Source: Cryptomeria japonica (taxonomy: Eukaryota > Streptophyta > Pinopsida > Cupressales > Cupressaceae). From it: DNA of 58,000 nucleotides. Shown in pieces: positions 55,201 through 58,000 of this stretch. Position 1 is the first letter of the stretch. Every line of letters begins with the position of its first letter. The notes under the pieces were generated by a model. That model made no database searches, was not told the origin of the DNA, and saw only the letters and a list, made by a program, of their open reading frames with translations. The stretch covers positions 26,363,406 to 26,421,405 of the forward strand of contig NC_081409.1 in NCBI RefSeq assembly GCF_030272615.1, written 5' to 3'. The translations under genes were made by a program, and so were the position numbers.

Positions 55201-57910
55201 TACTTAGGTAGAATAAGATAATGAGTTGCACATTCTCCTTCTTTGATTGAGATTCTACTTTTTCCTTGTCACAAATTTGGAAACTTGGATAAGCAATTTC
55301 TTTTTTTGGTTTTCTACCTCTTCATGATCCTCATGGATTTGGAATCTTGGAAGCTATATATTGTAGGTTTTTCCTCGATTAACATATCAAATGAAAATAT
55401 TGTGAGCTTTCATATCTTAACATACCAAGGGCTTAAGTTTGGGGATGACAGGGGGATGACGAAGGGGGCGAGGTGGGATGCAAATATATATACAACTTAA
55501 AAAATTAATTATAAAAGGATGTGTATAGAATAAGTATAACAACTGTAAATAAAACTTTGCCACACTATGTAAATTTTACAATAAACATTAAAAATATGTC
55601 AATGATTGCATTGAAATTTGAACATTAACAATGGTGGTAGAGTTTTGGAACTTTGGGAACAAACTAAGAATAAGTATAAGAATTGCAGATGAAACTTTGG
55701 CATACTAAGTGTTTAAACTAGTCAACATAAAAATAATGGAAACGATTGCATTAACAATAAGAATGGTGGGTAGAGGTTTGGGGTCAATGGGTAGTGCCCC
55801 TTGTGGGGGGTTTGGGGCAGAGCCCCCATCAAGGTTAGGGGGCATTGCCAAACCTTTAATACAGATGACATTTTCACAATAATTTCACCATTTTTGTTTA
55901 GAATTGGAGTTCCTAATTGGGGGCCATGGGAGACTCATAGGCATCCTCAAGATGGTCAAGAGACTCCTTGGAGTCCCTAGGATATCCCTAAGTGGTATGG
56001 CAAGGGGATGTTTCCTCTAAGTATTGTATCCTAAAAAAATAGGGAATTTGGAGGGGGGGAAGGGGTCCCCATGTTTCAATGGTTTCAAAAGATTCTAAGT
56101 TTTTTTTTAATCTTGTCATAACAAAATATACTCCTCTTGCATCCTTGGATGATTTGAAAATTGAAAACAATTTGACAAGAAAAAACAAACTTCTAAAGTT
56201 TAGACTTAGTTTTCTTTTTTTATCCAAGTCACTACAACATTTCAATGATCAAAGTAGCTTTTTTTTGGTGGTTTCGAAGCATCCAAAAGGCTTGAGAAAT
56301 TCAATATTATCTTTCATTCCACCAAAATTGGAGATCAAGAAGAATGCTCACAAACAAGGATTTGTTTGTAACTTAAGGCAATCAACTAGTTTTTGGGGCA
56401 TTTTCAGGTCTAAAGAACCTACCATTGTGTCAAAAAGGCCCATAAGACCCCATTTTCATCTAAAACTTGTCTCTTTTGGTCGTAGAAGCATTTAAGGAAA
56501 AAAAAAATCACACAACCAATGATATGCCTATACCATACATATTTGATTTAAAATAAAAATAAAAAATTGACAAGGTTTGGAGACCATTGAACAATTTGGG
56601 AGATTGCTAATACATACACTCAATTTATAAAGTCTCAATTTGATGTACTTAATCTTCGAGAGGCCTATACAAAAGCATTTTGTAATTGCGAACTAAGATA
56701 AATTTCCATTTTTGGCAGTTTTCATCATGGATTATGGTATTAAATTCTGACATTCTATTGTCAAGATAAATTCAGAGAACCATTTGTACTCGAAACAAGG
56801 GATAGTGAAAAATTACATTGTGTAGGATCTCCTACCCTATCTCATTAAAGTCATTCCTACACCAAGTGACTATGAACAAAAGCATAGGTATTTAACAACA
56901 ATGACATGGTCCATGGACTAGTGATCCTCCTCTTGATACTCCATCTACAAATGAGAACATCTCTTATACGCGTTGCTACTTCAGAATTAAAAGTTGCTTC
57001 TTCTAGAACTTTCCTTGATTCTTTGCAATAGGATTATATGTCTTCTAGATTCACCCGGCCACTAGGACACATACCTATCAAGCATCTTTACTTTTTTGAA
57101 AAGTAGACCACATTTCAGATCTAGATGACACCATAATGACTTTGATTTCCTCTTGCAAGATATTCCTCCATCATGTATTGCTTCATCAAAGTTCAAATTT
57201 GCTTCTTCAAGGGCTCTCAATGATTCTCTATATAGGATTCTTCGTGTCTATGAGATCCACTTCATTGGGAGGCCTACTTAAACATTTCACATCTGTTTGT
57301 GGACTCTCACCTTTCAAATATTGATGAAACAATTGAGAATATTTGTCTTCTCATTGATGACAATGCCCATCGAGTTACATCGTCTCCCATTGTAAATTCA
57401 CTTGTTCTATCCCCACCATATCATGCAACATGACACATTCTATTTCACATTAATTAAGGTCTCACACTTCAATGATTGTAGTCCCTGAATCTTCTATGGA
57501 ACAATCACAACTTAACATCAACCTCAAGACACATGAGTCGCTTCAAAAACCATACATCTGAATTCCTTTCTACATTCCACTTGAATGGGAATTCAACAAT
57601 TTGACAACTCAAGATTTCCATATTGTGAAAGGAAGGTGCATCATTTGTTGCAAATGAACCTACTACAACATTCAACATTCAACATTTTGCATTGCTTTTC
57701 TTTCTTCTTTGTGGAGGCACCAACTTTAGGGATGGGGTGGGTCTATATTATCCTTCACATATGTCACTTGGGATGGAGTTTTGTCCTATGTATTTTCTAG
57801 TCTCTACTTCGAGAGGGTGCACTCTCTTTATAATTTGGGGTTATTTCATATTTTACATGGATACCTAACCTTGTGACCCATTTCTTCTTACCTCAATTGC
57901 ACTTAAGGGG
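55201..57910. other. Unassigned sequence, possibly the interior of a non-autonomous LTR element
   Basis: The longest frame (56,079-56,495, plus, 138 codons) is Lys/Ser/Phe-rich with no recognised domain; upstream it has no clear promoter and codon use looks random. 55,775-55,850 contains G-rich words and a small hairpin GGGGCAGAGCCCC. No protease, RT or integrase motif found. Confidence 0.35.
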
Positions 57911-57911
57911 G

Positions 57912-58000
57912 TGTGCCAATGTACCATTTTATTCACCAAGTGGATATGTTCTATCATAAGTATGATATTGCATTTGTTTGTTTAGTTTATTTAAGTAATT
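57912..58000 (+). repeat. Candidate 3' LTR start (cut by window edge)
   Basis: AAGGGGG immediately precedes TGTGCCAATG, as polypurine tract and LTR start would. The next 80 bp are similar to 55,111-55,200. The rest lies outside the window. Confidence 0.45.

Noticed and set aside
56079-56495. 138-codon plus-strand frame
   Set aside because: No recognisable motif, no context, and a shadow frame on the other strand; kept as unassigned sequence.

Overview
The window reads as a repeat-dense, gene-poor stretch of a large plant nuclear genome, most likely a seed plant and plausibly a gymnosperm. The evidence is: LTR retrotransposons of plant Ty3 (Tat/Ogre-like) and copia type, CACTA (En/Spm) transposon proteins with plant-specific domains, a plant PLS-type PPR fragment, and a retrocopied plant-type CWC22 splicing-factor gene. 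There is no bacterial organisation, CRISPR array, rRNA or recognisable tRNA. I found no intact host gene. Every recognisable coding block carries stops, frameshifts or truncations.

Layout. 1-10.6 kb (minus): a decayed Tat-clade Ty3 retrotransposon running off the left edge, in order integrase, RNase H plus second RNase H, RT, linker, G-patch-like segment, protease, gag, long leader, PBS and 5' LTR. Its LTR ends inside a SET-domain pseudogene (10.6-11.3 kb, minus). 11.5-17.4 kb (minus): CACTA transposon copy 1, with a copia-type solo LTR inside its DUF4218 region. 18.06-18.54 kb: an almost guanine-free C/T/A tract. 19-22.6 kb: mostly unassigned, possibly a LINE remnant. 22.6-28.8 kb: a CACTA terminus, then a plus-strand Ty3 gag remnant, a minus-strand LTR, a tail, a polypurine tract and a 3' LTR. 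32.0-33.2 kb: a copia-type 3' LTR with its polypurine tract. 33.4-33.7 kb: a second CACTA terminus, inverted relative to the one at 22.8 kb. 33.9-34.8 kb (minus): PPR pseudogene. 36.1-38.3 kb: a CWC22 retro-pseudogene with a small inverted CWC22 fragment in front of it. 38.65-41.8 kb (plus): CACTA copy 2, internally deleted and inverted relative to copy 1.

42.5-54.4 kb is a mosaic of repeats: a TCGAT-rich array with an exact 281-bp period (45.1-45.9 kb), an isolated initiator-Met PBS (48.1 kb), a 467-bp near-perfect foldback (50.5-51.0 kb) with a single-arm copy at 42.5 kb, CGTCGG-rich CACTA-like debris, a second hairpin (53.96-54.13 kb) and a third copia-type LTR (52.6-53.6 kb). 54.4-58 kb is largely unassigned. 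Two similar TG-starting segments there (55.1 and 57.9 kb) could be LTR starts.

The parts do not form a working pathway; they record nested insertion, retrocopying and inverted duplication. The most interesting items are the two hairpins, the inverted CWC22 pieces, the two CACTA copies with different lesions (one lost a splice donor, the other the putative catalytic Asp), the SET pseudogene cut by an LTR, the G-free tract, and the AGCGCT motif array just downstream of the Tat-element PBS. Identities given are by-eye estimates from this sequence only.
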